A stretch of 64,000 nt of DNA from Halegenticoccus tardaugens (GCF_004116405.1 NZ_SDIC01000002.1:681708-745707); one strand, 5' to 3'; counted from the first letter of the stretch, positions 18,146-27,610 are shown. Notes: generated from the letters alone by a model not told the origin. Numbers and translations are program-made.

Positions 18146-19075
18146 ATGGCAAAAGGACAAGTTACAGCCGATTCAGAGTCGAATAACGCCATCGAAACGC
18201 TCGCACAACGGATGCTCCAGAACCCAGAGTCGGTGTATCGAGTGCTGTTCTACGTCTTTACCGGCTTTTTTTTATGGATGTCGCTTTTTCCCTTCTACTG
18301 GCTCATGGTGCTATCGCTCACACCGATGAGTAACCTCTCCAATATGGGACTAGTACCAAATGGATTCAATCCCTCAGTATTCTTGACAGTTTTTGAGACG
18401 GTTCCATTTCACCACTATATCTTCAATAGTATGATAATTGCTGGATTGACTACAATTGTAGTTCTATTCATTGGCAGTATCGGCGGCTACGTCTTCGGGA
18501 GATACGAATTCCCAGGCCGGACGGTGCTAATGTTAGGTGTTCTGGTGATCTCGTATTTTCCTCCTGCATCGTTCCTGATTCCGTTGTTCAAACTTTTCAC
18601 AGGTAATGTCGATCTGTTCGGGCTTCAATACCCTCAGATATATTATACTCCGGGAGCGGTCGTCTTTCCTCTAAGTGCATTAATTATGCCACTCGTGATA
18701 TTCATTCTTGCTACATTTTATGGGCAGATTCCCGATGGCTTAGAGGACGCTGCCCGAATAGAAGGATCGACTCGGATTGGTGCATTGTTTCGAGTAATTG
18801 TTCCGCTGTCAGCACCCGGTGTCGCAACTGCCGGGATCTTGACGTTCATTATCGTCTACAATGAATTCTTCTTCTCGTACATGTTCCTCGGAAGCAATCC
18901 TCAAGAGTGGGGAGTAATTCTTCAAGGTATTCTCCGCTTCCAAGGGACTCGTGCACAGGCGTACAACATGATGGCTGCTGCGAGCCTGATCGGTGTGCTT
19001 CCGATGGCGGCGGTCGTCGCCCTCGCCCAGGACAAGGTCGTCAGTGGCCTCACACAGGGGGCGCTCAAGGAGTAA
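18146..19075 (+). CDS. ABC sugar importer 1, permease (MalG type)
   Basis: A 309-residue membrane protein with a cytoplasmic N-terminal tail and six hydrophobic segments (first: LFYVFTGFFLWMSLFPFYWLMVLSL). The EAA loop reads LEDAARIEGSTRIGALFRVIVPLSAPG. GGAGGG eight bases ahead of the ATG at 18146 is a good ribosome binding site, and the previous gene stops one base earlier. It is the second channel subunit of importer 1. The C-terminal QGALKE is typical of MalG-like proteins. Confidence 0.9.
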   Translation: MAKGQVTADSESNNAIETLAQRMLQNPESVYRVLFYVFTGFFLWMSLFPFYWLMVLSLTPMSNLSNMGLVPNGFNPSVFLTVFETVPFHHYIFNSMIIAGLTTIVVLFIGSIGGYVFGRYEFPGRTVLMLGVLVISYFPPASFLIPLFKLFTGNVDLFGLQYPQIYYTPGAVVFPLSALIMPLVIFILATFYGQIPDGLEDAARIEGSTRIGALFRVIVPLSAPGVATAGILTFIIVYNEFFFSYMFLGSNPQEWGVILQGILRFQGTRAQAYNMMAAASLIGVLPMAAVVALAQDKVVSGLTQGALKE

Positions 19076-19119
19076 TCCATCCGCAGAAATTTTCTTATCA
19101 CTGATACCCGAATCCCTTA

Positions 19120-19335
19120 TGACGATGATTGGCACGATGGACGTTATATATTTGGCATTCGGAACGTACCAATTCGGCTTCTGACTTTACGGTATCATCT
19201 CGTTCTACTACGACATGAAGCGGCAATACCCCCGTATCTCCGTGCACGTTGAGAACGAAGTCAGCGCAAACGTGAAGAACGGGAAGCAGCCGTCGATAAA
19301 CTAGCGAAGTTATATGATCCAGCCGACGACGAATG
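19120..19335 (+). pseudogene. Decayed small membrane protein (in-frame TGA plus frameshift)
   Basis: From the ATG at 19120 the frame reads MTMIGTMDVIYLAFGTYQFGF, then TGA, then LYGIISFYYDMKRQYPR in the same frame. A second frame then carries RERSQRKREEREAAVDKLAKLYDPADDE to a stop. Read through, this is a one-helix membrane anchor with a charged, Arg/Glu-rich tail ending in a SHOCT-like KLAKLYD segment, a layout common in small haloarchaeal membrane proteins. One nonsense change and one frameshift would explain the present state. I cannot name the family with certainty. Confidence 0.45.
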
Positions 19336-19799
19336 ACCGACGGTTATCGAGGAGATGCAGTATCCAGGGAAATAGTGGGCGAGATGTACGATGGTAGTCA
19401 GCGTTCTCCCACCGAATGTCGAAGTCGACATTCTCTCCCGAGAAACCAATTGTCGTCGTGTAGGAGACGCCGAGAATGGAGAGTGGGCGGACGCGAAGAT
19501 AAGATCGACGACGAACTATCGCTTCGATCGGAGGAGTTACGATCACTGCCCGCGTCAGACCGAATCCAGACCCCCCATTGCACCTGGGTCCCGACTGTCC
19601 CACGCATATAGAGAATCGCCTTGAGCGGGACGGGCGTCGAGTCCGTCCGTTCTGCCCACGTGTACAACCTATTCGTCCACGACGCGATTGTGAGTTATCG
19701 AAGACAACGGTCATCTCGTTTTTCGGCAAACCCAACCGCAGAGGCAGAATAGACAAGAGTTATTAGATACCCATGTTCTGTCTTAGTCGATTTCTAACT
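19336..19799. other. Intergenic stretch without a recognisable gene
   Basis: About 460 bases with only short frames on both strands. A TATA-like GTTATTA at 19759-19765 may serve the dehydrogenase gene at 19800, leaving a short 5' leader. Confidence 0.45.
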
Positions 19800-20900
19800 A
19801 TGACCTGTCGAGTTATCCAAGTAGGTACCGGTGGACAGGGCAAACACTGGTGTTCGACGTTCCTCCGCGAAAACGTGGACGACGAGCGTATCGAGGTGGT
19901 CGGCGCTGTCGATATCGATCCGAATCAACACGAGAACGCCATCGAACATCTTGGCCTCACCGAGGATCAGTGTTACACGGAGGTCGAGAAGGCCTTCGAG
20001 GATGTTAATGCTGATTTCTGTACGGTCGTCATTCCGCCGTGGCTTCACGAGGAGGTGGTAGACGCGGCCATTGAACATGACCTCGACATCCTGAGCGAGA
20101 AACCCATCGCGGATACGCTCGAGGCGTCCGTGCGAATCGCGGAGAAGGTCTCCCGCGCCGATGTGAAGATGGGCGTGACAATGAGCCATCGGTTCGACCA
20201 AGATAAGACATCGCTCCGTCGCCACATTCAAGGCGACGAGTCCGGACCGCTTGATTATATCGTCGGCCGGTTCACCTGCAATGCGCGATCGTACGGGGCG
20301 TGGGGCGCGTTCCGCCATGAGATGGAGGACGTACTCATGATCGAAGGTGCGGTTCACCAACTCGACTTCATCGCCGACATGGCCGGAAGCGACTGTGAGA
20401 CGATTTACTCGGATACGTGGTGTCCCAAATGGGCTGAGTACGAAGGTGACGTACAGGCGCACGTCCACCTTCGGTTCGAAAACGGCACGCGGGCGATATG
20501 GGAGGGCGCGAAGGCGAACGCGGTCGGGTTGAACGGCTGGCAGAGTGACTACGTCCGCGCCGAGTGTCGGGACGAGACGCTTGTCCTCGATGACCGCGAA
20601 TTGGTCCGGTATTCGTACGACCCCGAAGAGGAGCAGGTCGTCGGCGGACGCACGGCGGACGGCGAACCCGTAGCCCTCGACGAACAGGAAAAGTGGGGCA
20701 ACACGTGGCTCGTCGAGCAGTTCGTCGATTGGCTCGACGGCGGCGAACCGATGGCGACCAATGTGCACGACAACCTGCAATCGATGGCACTGGTAGAGGC
20801 GGCGATACGGAGCAGTCGAACCGGGGAACTTGTGGACGTCCAGTCGTTGCTTGCAGATACTCGGGTCTCTGTGGAAGCTCAACTCCCACAAGTCGAGTAA
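19800..20900 (+). CDS. Gfo/Idh/MocA-family sugar dehydrogenase
   Basis: A 366-residue oxidoreductase. The Rossmann start VIQVGTGGQGKHWC holds the NAD(P)-binding GxGGxG loop, and the catalytic lysine lies in the family motif SEKPIADT (EKP) near residue 100. The C-terminal alpha/beta domain contains EGAVHQLDFIADMAG. The family oxidises or epimerises pyranoses, inositols and sugar derivatives in the cytoplasm. The ATG at 19800 is chosen because the domain starts there; an upstream ATG at 19773 adds only nine hydrophobic residues. It is followed after 93 bases by a sugar isomerase/epimerase gene. Such pairs are common in inositol-like and unusual-sugar pathways, but the substrate is unknown. Confidence 0.85.
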   Translation: MTCRVIQVGTGGQGKHWCSTFLRENVDDERIEVVGAVDIDPNQHENAIEHLGLTEDQCYTEVEKAFEDVNADFCTVVIPPWLHEEVVDAAIEHDLDILSEKPIADTLEASVRIAEKVSRADVKMGVTMSHRFDQDKTSLRRHIQGDESGPLDYIVGRFTCNARSYGAWGAFRHEMEDVLMIEGAVHQLDFIADMAGSDCETIYSDTWCPKWAEYEGDVQAHVHLRFENGTRAIWEGAKANAVGLNGWQSDYVRAECRDETLVLDDRELVRYSYDPEEEQVVGGRTADGEPVALDEQEKWGNTWLVEQFVDWLDGGEPMATNVHDNLQSMALVEAAIRSSRTGELVDVQSLLADTRVSVEAQLPQVE

Positions 20901-20993
20901 ATCAGGACCGAGACACTCGCCGGACCGACAGACGAGTGGTATTCACTGTTCCGACACCGCAAATTATATGGCTAAACCGTGAGATCCTCCCAC

Positions 20994-21962
20994 ATGGATG
21001 TCGGAGTCCTAACGGTCGCATTAGCCGACAAATCGATCGAGGACACGTTATCGTATCTCTCCGACCTTGGCGTCGGAGCCGTCGAACTCGCTTGCGGCGG
21101 ATTCGTCGGCAACACACACCTCTCGAGAAAGGAGTACTTGGATGAAGAGGGTGCCCAGTCCGAACTACAATCATTGCTTGTCGAAAACGACTTGTACATC
21201 TCGGCGTTGGCGACGCATAACAACCCGCTGCATCCCGTTAAGGAACGCGCGGCCGAAGCGGACGAAGAGCTTCGTGAGACAATCCGTCTTGCGCGCCAGC
21301 TCGACGTAGACGCCGTAACGACGTTCTCGGGTCTGCCGGCTGGGGATCAGGATGACTCCGTCCCTAACTGGATCACCGCGCCCTGGCCCAACGAACACCA
21401 TGAGGCCCACGAATATCAGTGGCAGGAGGTCGCTATCCCCTATTGGCAGGAAATTGAGACGTACGCAGACGACCACGGTGTGGACATCGCCATCGAGATG
21501 CACCCCAACATGCTTGTCTACGAACCGCACGGAATGCTCGAACTCCGCGAGGCCACGGGCGATCGCATTGGTGCAAACTTCGATCCGTCCCACCTACTAT
21601 GGCAGAATATCGACATTACCAGCGCGATTCGTCTGCTCGGCAAAGAAGACGCCATTCACCACTTTCATGCCAAGGACACCAAGGTGTACGACGCGAACGC
21701 CCGCGAGAAAGGGGTGCTTGACACGACACCGTATACAGACGAAATCGACCGTTCATGGATCTTCCGCTCAATCGGCTACGGCCATGGCGAGGCGTTCTGG
21801 AAGGACGTCGTCTCTGCCCTCCGAATGGTCGAGTACGACGGTACACTCTCCATCGAACATGAGGATTCACTCACATCATCGACGGAGGGATTGGAGAAGG
21901 CAATCGACGTACTGGGCCGAGCGGTGTTCAAATCGAATCCCGGCGACGCGTACTGGGCCTAA
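20994..21962 (+). CDS. Sugar phosphate isomerase/epimerase family protein (AP endonuclease-like TIM barrel)
   Basis: A 322-residue xylose-isomerase-like TIM barrel. The opening MDVGVLTVALADKSIEDTLSYLSDLGVGAVELACGG and the metal-site strands IAIEMHPNMLVYEP (Glu), GANFDPSHLLWQ (Asp and His), HFHAKDTKVY (His), and YDGTLSIEHED (Glu) match the family in order. Members isomerise or epimerise keto sugars, or dehydrate inosose (IolE-like), using a divalent metal. ATTATATG about 28 bases ahead of the ATG at 20994 supports a leaderless start. It probably works with the dehydrogenase at 19800-20900. Confidence 0.85.
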   Translation: MDVGVLTVALADKSIEDTLSYLSDLGVGAVELACGGFVGNTHLSRKEYLDEEGAQSELQSLLVENDLYISALATHNNPLHPVKERAAEADEELRETIRLARQLDVDAVTTFSGLPAGDQDDSVPNWITAPWPNEHHEAHEYQWQEVAIPYWQEIETYADDHGVDIAIEMHPNMLVYEPHGMLELREATGDRIGANFDPSHLLWQNIDITSAIRLLGKEDAIHHFHAKDTKVYDANAREKGVLDTTPYTDEIDRSWIFRSIGYGHGEAFWKDVVSALRMVEYDGTLSIEHEDSLTSSTEGLEKAIDVLGRAVFKSNPGDAYWA

Positions 21963-21992
21963 GGTAGCGCGATGGAGAAACCACTCTCTATC

Positions 21993-22405
21993 GGGTCCTC
22001 GGCTACCGATTCATTGGCAAAGCCCACGCGAACACGCTCGAACGCCTTCCGATGTTTTTCCCCAACGCCCGGCAGTCAAACAGTCGGTCTTCGTCGGTTG
22101 CGACAAAGAGTCAGTCACTGGGACGGCCCCGACCAGCTCGGGTACGAATCGTACGGGACCGACTGAGAGACGGTTGTGGACGATGTCGACGTTTACTATA
22201 ATATCCGTCATATGGCGGGTTCATCAAGCAGTGGCTTGCCGAGATTGAGAAGTCGTCTCCAGTCACGATATTGAGGCCGAAATCCACTAGATCTCCCGCA
22301 AGTGAAGGTATACAACCGCTGTTGCTCCCTCGGACCATGTGCACCTCTTTGAGGAAGACGGCGAAACCGTCCACAATCCGCCCGTCTACACTACCTGAAA
22401 GCGGG
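21993..22405 (+). pseudogene. Shattered Gfo/Idh/MocA-type gene and adjoining fragment
   Basis: At about 21996-22080 the plus strand reads VLGYRFIGKAHANTLERLPMFFPNA over ~70 bases, the typical N-terminus of Gfo/Idh/MocA dehydrogenases. After disruption, VVDDVDVYYN (about 22173-22200) fits the next strand of the same fold. Further on, at 22313-22400, another frame reads TTAVAPSDHVHLFEEDGETVH to a stop; I cannot assign it. The pieces are out of frame with each other and most of the gene is missing. It looks like a second dehydrogenase once followed the isomerase gene. Confidence 0.6.
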
Positions 22406-22417
22406 TCGCAATCGATT

Positions 22418-24367
22418 TTACGCCGGCTGCAACCACACCGTCATCGCACCGGGTTCGCGGTTATCCCACGCGAAGTACGGGATCGCGGTAATCGCTACAT
22501 CGTTTTCCTCAACATCATCTCGCGGCCGATACAGCAACTCAGCCCACTTGTCGGGGTCGCTCGCACGACCGTCCGCGGTGAGGACTGTCAGGCCGTCGAG
22601 AAGGTCTGCGTCGTACTTTGCTTCGACCGCGGCACTGGCCGGTAGCGCGAGGTGTTCGACGGGGACCGAATGATCGACCGCTTCGACACAGTACACGAGC
22701 GGGCCACGCCGGAGCGCTACGCGACCGGCAATCTCGCGAACCTTTGGGTGCGCCGTCAGCACATCGACTGGATGCGAGAATGTAAGTCGGAACTGGTCGC
22801 CCGCTGTCCACGAGCGTTTGATGGAGATATACCTATTGTCGTGGTCGGCTTCGATCGGTTCACCGTTAACAGTCGTGTCGACATCGTCTGCCCACTCGGG
22901 AACGCGGACACGCAGGTCGAACGCGACTGGGTCCTCATGCGTGAACTCGATGGTTGTCTCCCCCTCCCAAGGATAGTTAGTCGATTGAGTAAAGGAGATG
23001 GTCTCGCCGTCGAGCTCCGTCGCTACGTCACTCCCGACGAACTGGTTCACGTATAGCGCGTTCTCGGCGTCGGATCGGGCGTAGAGGTAGCGGCCGAGCG
23101 AGGCGAGTAGCCGTGCGGCGTTGGGCGGGCAACACGCAACGTAAAACCACTCCTTCCGGTGGTGGTCCCCCATCGTCTCAAGCGGATTGACATAGAAGAA
23201 CCGGTCGCCGCTGACACCGATACCAGCTAGGAAACCGTTGTACAGTGTCCGTTCGATTAGCTCAGCGTGCGCCGCGTCTCCGGTCAATTCGAACAGGCGG
23301 CGGTTCCAGAAGATGCTCCCGATGGCCGCACACGTTTCTGCGTACGCCGTCTGGTTAGGGAGGTCGTAGTCCTCGGTGAATCCCTCATGTTCGTGTTCGG
23401 ACCCGACCCCTCCGGTGACGTACATCCGCTTGGTCGTCATGTTCTCCCAGAGACGCGTGACGGCCTCGAACAGTTCATTGTCCGCTCTCTCCTGGAGGAG
23501 CGAGGCCACGGCCGTGTAGTAGTAGGTCGCACGCACAGCATGTCCCTCGATGGTCTCCTGCTCCCGGATTGGACGGTGGTCCTGCGCGTAGCTCCCGTCA
23601 TACTCATGGTCCACGAGAAAGTGCTTCCGCGCGACGTCGGCAGATCGCTCGCCGTGGTGGACGAATTCCGCTCCTGCGATCTGGTCGATGTTTGCAAGTT
23701 CGTCCGCCAGCGGGGACGGGTCCTGTCCCCGGGCATCGACGAAGTACTCGGCGAGATCGAGATAGCGCTCCTCGTCGGTGACGCGGTAGAGTTTGATCAG
23801 CGCGAGTTCAATCTCCTGGTGCCCCGGCACGCCGCTGTCGGCGTCGGGACCGAACTGTCGGTCGATGAGGTCCGCAAACCCGCTTGCGACATCGAGCAAG
23901 TCCTCGGAACCGGTTGTGTTGTTTTGTGCGACTGCGGCCTCGATGAGATGGCCGGCACAGTACAGTTCGTGCATAATACTCAGGTTCTCCCACCGCCGTT
24001 CAGGCTCCTCCAGCATGAAGTACGTGTTGAGGTAGCCGTCCTCGGCTTGGGCCGCCGCGATCAGATCGATAACCTCCTGGATCCGCTCTTCCAGATCCGG
24101 GTCGTCATCGCACGCGAGAACGTAGCTCGCCGCCTCGAGCCACTTGTATGCGTCTGAGTCGATAAACATTGGCCCTTCGAACCCGCCAGTCTCGCCGTCG
24201 ACGACGCGACGGAAGTTCTCTAGGCACCCGTTCTCTTGGAGCTGCTCGTACTGGTGTGCAATCGTCACCTCGCGGTTCGTTTCCAAGCGCGCGTTCCAGA
24301 ACTCATCGTCTATCTCAACGTCACCGAGTGGTAGCGACTCCGCTGTCGCCCGTGGTCCGGCTGGCAT
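22418..24367 (-). CDS. GH127 beta-L-arabinofuranosidase (DUF1680 family)
   Basis: A 649-residue glycoside hydrolase with an (alpha/alpha)6 barrel and C-terminal beta domains. The zinc site and nucleophile of the characterised Bifidobacterium enzyme HypBA1 (one Glu and three Cys) are matched by E344 and C346 in YAETCAAIG and by C412-C413 in ACCPPN. NLSIMHELYCAGHLIEAA is a further family block. Members release beta-L-arabinofuranose from oligosaccharides. No signal peptide is present, so it acts on imported material in the cytoplasm. A TATA-like CTATTAG lies ~28 bases ahead of the start at 24367. It is divergent from a truncated paralogue at 24478. Confidence 0.9.
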   Translation of the reverse strand: MPAGPRATAESLPLGDVEIDDEFWNARLETNREVTIAHQYEQLQENGCLENFRRVVDGETGGFEGPMFIDSDAYKWLEAASYVLACDDDPDLEERIQEVIDLIAAAQAEDGYLNTYFMLEEPERRWENLSIMHELYCAGHLIEAAVAQNNTTGSEDLLDVASGFADLIDRQFGPDADSGVPGHQEIELALIKLYRVTDEERYLDLAEYFVDARGQDPSPLADELANIDQIAGAEFVHHGERSADVARKHFLVDHEYDGSYAQDHRPIREQETIEGHAVRATYYYTAVASLLQERADNELFEAVTRLWENMTTKRMYVTGGVGSEHEHEGFTEDYDLPNQTAYAETCAAIGSIFWNRRLFELTGDAAHAELIERTLYNGFLAGIGVSGDRFFYVNPLETMGDHHRKEWFYVACCPPNAARLLASLGRYLYARSDAENALYVNQFVGSDVATELDGETISFTQSTNYPWEGETTIEFTHEDPVAFDLRVRVPEWADDVDTTVNGEPIEADHDNRYISIKRSWTAGDQFRLTFSHPVDVLTAHPKVREIAGRVALRRGPLVYCVEAVDHSVPVEHLALPASAAVEAKYDADLLDGLTVLTADGRASDPDKWAELLYRPRDDVEENDVAITAIPYFAWDNREPGAMTVWLQPA

Positions 24368-24477
24368 AGCGTATGAAAATCACTGGTAACCGACTAATAG
24401 CTATCCCATGTACCCGACCCGGTCGAGCGCGAGTGTAAAAATTTGTATTCTTGTGCTATGTGTGTGATTGTTCATCT

Positions 24478-24750
24478 ATGACCGCTCCGCAGGATTCGGT
24501 CCGTATCCAAGACGTGGTGATTAACGACGACTTCTGGACACCCGGGGTGACCAGAAACCGCGAGGTGACGATCGAATACCAGTACGACCAGCCTGAGGAG
24601 TCGGGCACGCTGGAGAACTTCCATCGCGTCGTCAAGGGGAAGACTGGCGGCTTCCAAGGGTGTGGTTTCAGGACAGTGAGAACGGGGTGATAGACTGCGA
24701 CATTCAGCCGAGGTATTCGATCAGCCGGTCGACCAAAGCGTCGCAACTGG
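24478..24750 (+). pseudogene. Truncated GH127 paralogue, N-terminal fragment
   Basis: The frame from ATG 24478 reads SVRIQDVVINDDFWTPGVTRNREVTIEYQYDQ, then GTLENFHRVVKGKTGGFQG, which aligns with residues ~10-65 of the GH127 enzyme encoded divergently at 22418-24367. A frameshift at about 24660 moves the next family piece, WFQDSE, to another frame. Homology then ends and the reading frame runs into the plasmid-type gene that follows. It is the surviving start of a second arabinofuranosidase gene, cut by whatever event brought in the polymerase cassette. Confidence 0.75.
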
Positions 24751-24884
24751 GACATCTCCGTAGAAGTCGGTCACACGGAAAGTGCAGTAGCAGACTGGAC
24801 CTGGCCCTGTGCGCGGACGACCAGGGAACTCCCCCAATTCACAAACCACCCCTCGACGGATCCAACATCGACATCGTCCCCGGT

Positions 24885-25166
24885 GGTGAGATTTCTCACG
24901 AGATCAAACGGGAACAGGTCCCTATTCGCGCATTCGAAAATGAGTGGGCAGCCTACCGACGCGGACTCCGTCGCGAAGACCAACAGCAGTTCGACCAGCT
25001 GTTCGAGCATATCCGAGCACACGCGGACGCCAGTGGCTATCTGAACCACACGAACCCGTTCTATCCAGCGATGATGTCGATCGCGCTCGCTCACGAGCGT
25101 CGACTCGATACCCTTGAAAGACGACTCGCACAGCTGGAAGCAGCGAATGCGCACGAGGAGGAGTGA
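24885..25166 (+). pseudogene. Plasmid-type conserved protein preceding the family-B polymerase, 5' end replaced
   Basis: The last ~90 codons read EIKREQVPIRAFENEWAAYRRGLRREDQQQ, then FDQLFEHIRAHADASGYLNHTNPFYPAMMS and a coiled-coil tail LERRLAQLEAANAHEEE. I recognise this as a small acidic helical protein commonly encoded just ahead of a family-B DNA polymerase on haloarchaeal plasmids and integrated elements. Upstream, the frame merges into debris of the GH127 paralogue, so the true start is uncertain (an in-frame continuation goes back to 24660). The stop at 25166 is 3 bases from the next gene. The function is unknown. Confidence 0.55.
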
Positions 25167-25169
25167 GCG

Positions 25170-27075
25170 ATGGTCTACGAAATCGATTACCTGGACGATG
25201 TGTACGAGTGGTCGCTCACACCCGACGGTCCCGAATACAGACGTGTAACCGACTACACGCCGACGCTGTACGCAATCTACGATGGTCAGGGTGAGGATGG
25301 ACTCGCTGCTCTCCGTGCTCGACTCACATCTTCTCCACGTGTTGAATTGCTCTGCATCGGAAAGTGGCGACGGGGATTCCGCCACGACCACGAAGATACC
25401 CCCACGATTGAGGTCACCAACCTAGATGCAGTACTTCCGATTGCCCACCAGATTCGCAAGCTCGGACGACCGGGCGAGTACAAGTGCTTCAATGTCGACT
25501 TCTCGCGCGAATTCCGCTATTGCCTTGAGAACGATCTTGATCCGACTCCAGCACAGACTCCATCGACACTCTCAATCGAGGTCGAGCCAGTTGAATTAGC
25601 GAATCCACCGATCACGGAACTCACGATCGACGATGAGACAGTAAGCGGCTCACCGACAGCCATCCTGCACGCTGTTTAGCATCGAATTGAACGAGCAGAT
25701 CCGGACGTGCTGATCCTCTCGTCGAGCGAACTCATTCCCGTTCTGTACGAGACCGCCGACGCACACGAGATGGATCTCCAACTCGGACGCCTGCCCGGCT
25801 GGCAACAGTTAGCCTCGAAATCAACATACGAAAGCTACGGGAACGTCGGCCACTCACCCGCGCGATGCAACATCCCCGGTCGGGCGATCATCGACAAATC
25901 GAATACGTTCTTCTTCGCCCAGTCGGGGTTAGACGGCTGTCTCGACATGGTCCGACGCTCAGGCAAATCATTGCAAGAAGTCGCGTGGGCGTCGATCAGC
26001 AACGTGCTCACAGCAATCCAGATCCGCGAAGCTCGTGAGCAGGATGTACTCGTCCCGTGGAACTCCTGGCGTCACGAGTTCTTCAAACCACTCACAACGC
26101 TCGATGACGCCGATCGGGGGGGCTTCACGTTTTCACCGGAGGTGGGCTTTCACGAAGACGTCCACGAGCTCGACTTTTCGAGCCTATATCCGAACATCAT
26201 CTGTGAGTTCAACATCAGCCCCGAAACGATCCGCTGTGAGTGCCATGCAGATCGTGAGGATGTCCCCGGGCTCGGGTATTCGATCTGCGATGAGCAGGGG
26301 TATCTCGTTGACGTGCTCCAGCCGCTGATCGACGCCCACGACGCGTTCAAACGCGAGATCTGTGAGACAGATGATCCTGAGTGGACCGCAACCCTGCAAG
26401 CTGGTCAGATGCAATAAAGTGGATTTTGGTGAGCTGCTTTGGGTATCAAGGCTTCTCAAACGCGAAATTCGGCCGGATTGAGTGCCACGAGGCGATTAAC
26501 GCCTACGCACGGAAGATTCTCCTCGACGCAAAGGAGATATTCGAGGCGAATGAATGGCGCCTCGTTCACGGAATTGTTGATAGTCTGTGGGTGACCGCAA
26601 ATGACGATGAAGAGCAAACGCCATTAGAGGAACTTGCTACCGCGATTACTGACCGTGTGGGCACTCGGCTTGAGTATGAGACAGCATTCGAGTGGGTAGC
26701 GTTCGTCCCGCTGCGCGATAGCGAGCAAGGCGCGCTCACCAAGTAGGAAAGGTTGCAGAGACGGATGGCGAAGTGCGTCGATGAGTATCAACAGTACACG
26801 CGGACGGTTGCCGCCTCGAACGGGCCGACGACGCGGGATTAGATCCGCAGCCTGGCCAAGACGTCTCCTACGATGTCGTCGACGAGTCGAAGCGCTCCCG
26901 CGACCGCGTTGCGCTTGCGCATGAATTGCCAGAGGGGTATGATGTGGAGTTTTATGTTGAGCCGTTGCTTCGAGCGGCAGAAAGTGTCTGTTCGCCACTT
27001 GGCTGGCGTCGTGACGAAATTGCAGAGTACTTAGCGGAGCGGACGACGTCGACGCTGTCAGCGTTCCACTCGTGA
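25170..27075 (+). pseudogene. Plasmid-type family-B DNA polymerase, multiply disrupted
   Basis: The N-terminus MVYEIDYLDDVYEWSL is intact, but TAG at 25677-25679 interrupts the frame. The same frame resumes with VLILSSSELIPVLYE and contains polymerase motif A, ELDFSSLYPNII. Near 26400-26420 the frame shifts to IKWILVSCFGYQGFSNAKFGRIE (motif B region) and VHGIVDSLWVT at the position of motif C, where the usual D-T-D-S core is only V-D-S. Past a stop at 26746, a further frame carries the C-terminus, VEFYVEPLLRAAESV and GWRRDEIAEYLAERTTSTLSAF, ending at 27075. At least one nonsense codon and two frame changes or deletions make it non-functional. Confidence 0.8.
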
Positions 27076-27118
27076 TGAGTGCCTCGCCGAGGTCGTCGGA
27101 TGACTTCTATAGTAGTCG

Positions 27119-27610
27119 TCAGAAGTAGTTGCTCATATCTGGAATAGAAAGTCGGCCAAGTGCAGTGTCGATCGCTGTGTTGAGTTCGTCGAGAGACTCA
27201 AAGAATCGGTTGCCAAGAGCGTCTTTCAGTTGTCTCCAATACTCTTCAACCGGGTGTAACTCCGGTGAGTACGCCGGCAATCTCACGAGGGCGAGGTCGT
27301 CACGGGCCGTAAGGTCCGTGACGGACGACGCTCGGAAATACGATGCTCCATCGAGTACGACAATCAAATCTTCTTGGAATTTTTCACACAATGCGAGAAT
27401 GAAGTGTTTCGCGTGATCGGCAGGTACGTACTCCTCGAATCGTGAGAAGAAGCGATCACCGAGAACGGTGATCGCACCGAGTAAGCAGGTCCAGTCACGT
27501 TGCCCAGAGAGTTCGACTGATGGACGCGTGCCGCGCGGAACCCACGCGACACGCGGCTCAACTTGCACGGATTTCTTGGTTTGGTCGATACAAACTACCG
27601 TGGCGTCCAT
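27119..27610 (-). CDS. IS630 transposase, DDE catalytic part
   Basis: 163 residues beginning MDATVVCIDQTKKSV, which supplies the first catalytic Asp. The second Asp is in EDLIVVLDGASYF and the final Glu in SPELHPVEEYWRQLK. The tail GNRFFESLDELNTAIDTAL is typical. The frame overlaps the end of the helix-turn-helix frame (27595-28104) by 16 bases and sits in the -1 frame relative to it, so a functional enzyme may need ribosomal frameshifting at the junction, as in other IS630 elements. No classical slippery heptamer in the right phase is visible. Confidence 0.85.
   Translation of the reverse strand: MDATVVCIDQTKKSVQVEPRVAWVPRGTRPSVELSGQRDWTCLLGAITVLGDRFFSRFEEYVPADHAKHFILALCEKFQEDLIVVLDGASYFRASSVTDLTARDDLALVRLPAYSPELHPVEEYWRQLKDALGNRFFESLDELNTAIDTALGRLSIPDMSNYF

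Noticed and set aside
19794..20891. 365-codon minus-strand frame opposite the Gfo/Idh/MocA gene
   Set aside because: Antisense shadow; the plus-strand protein has clear Rossmann and EKP motifs.
23267..24157. 296-codon plus-strand frame inside the GH127 gene
   Set aside because: Shadow of the GH127 enzyme, whose catalytic residues are all present on the minus strand.
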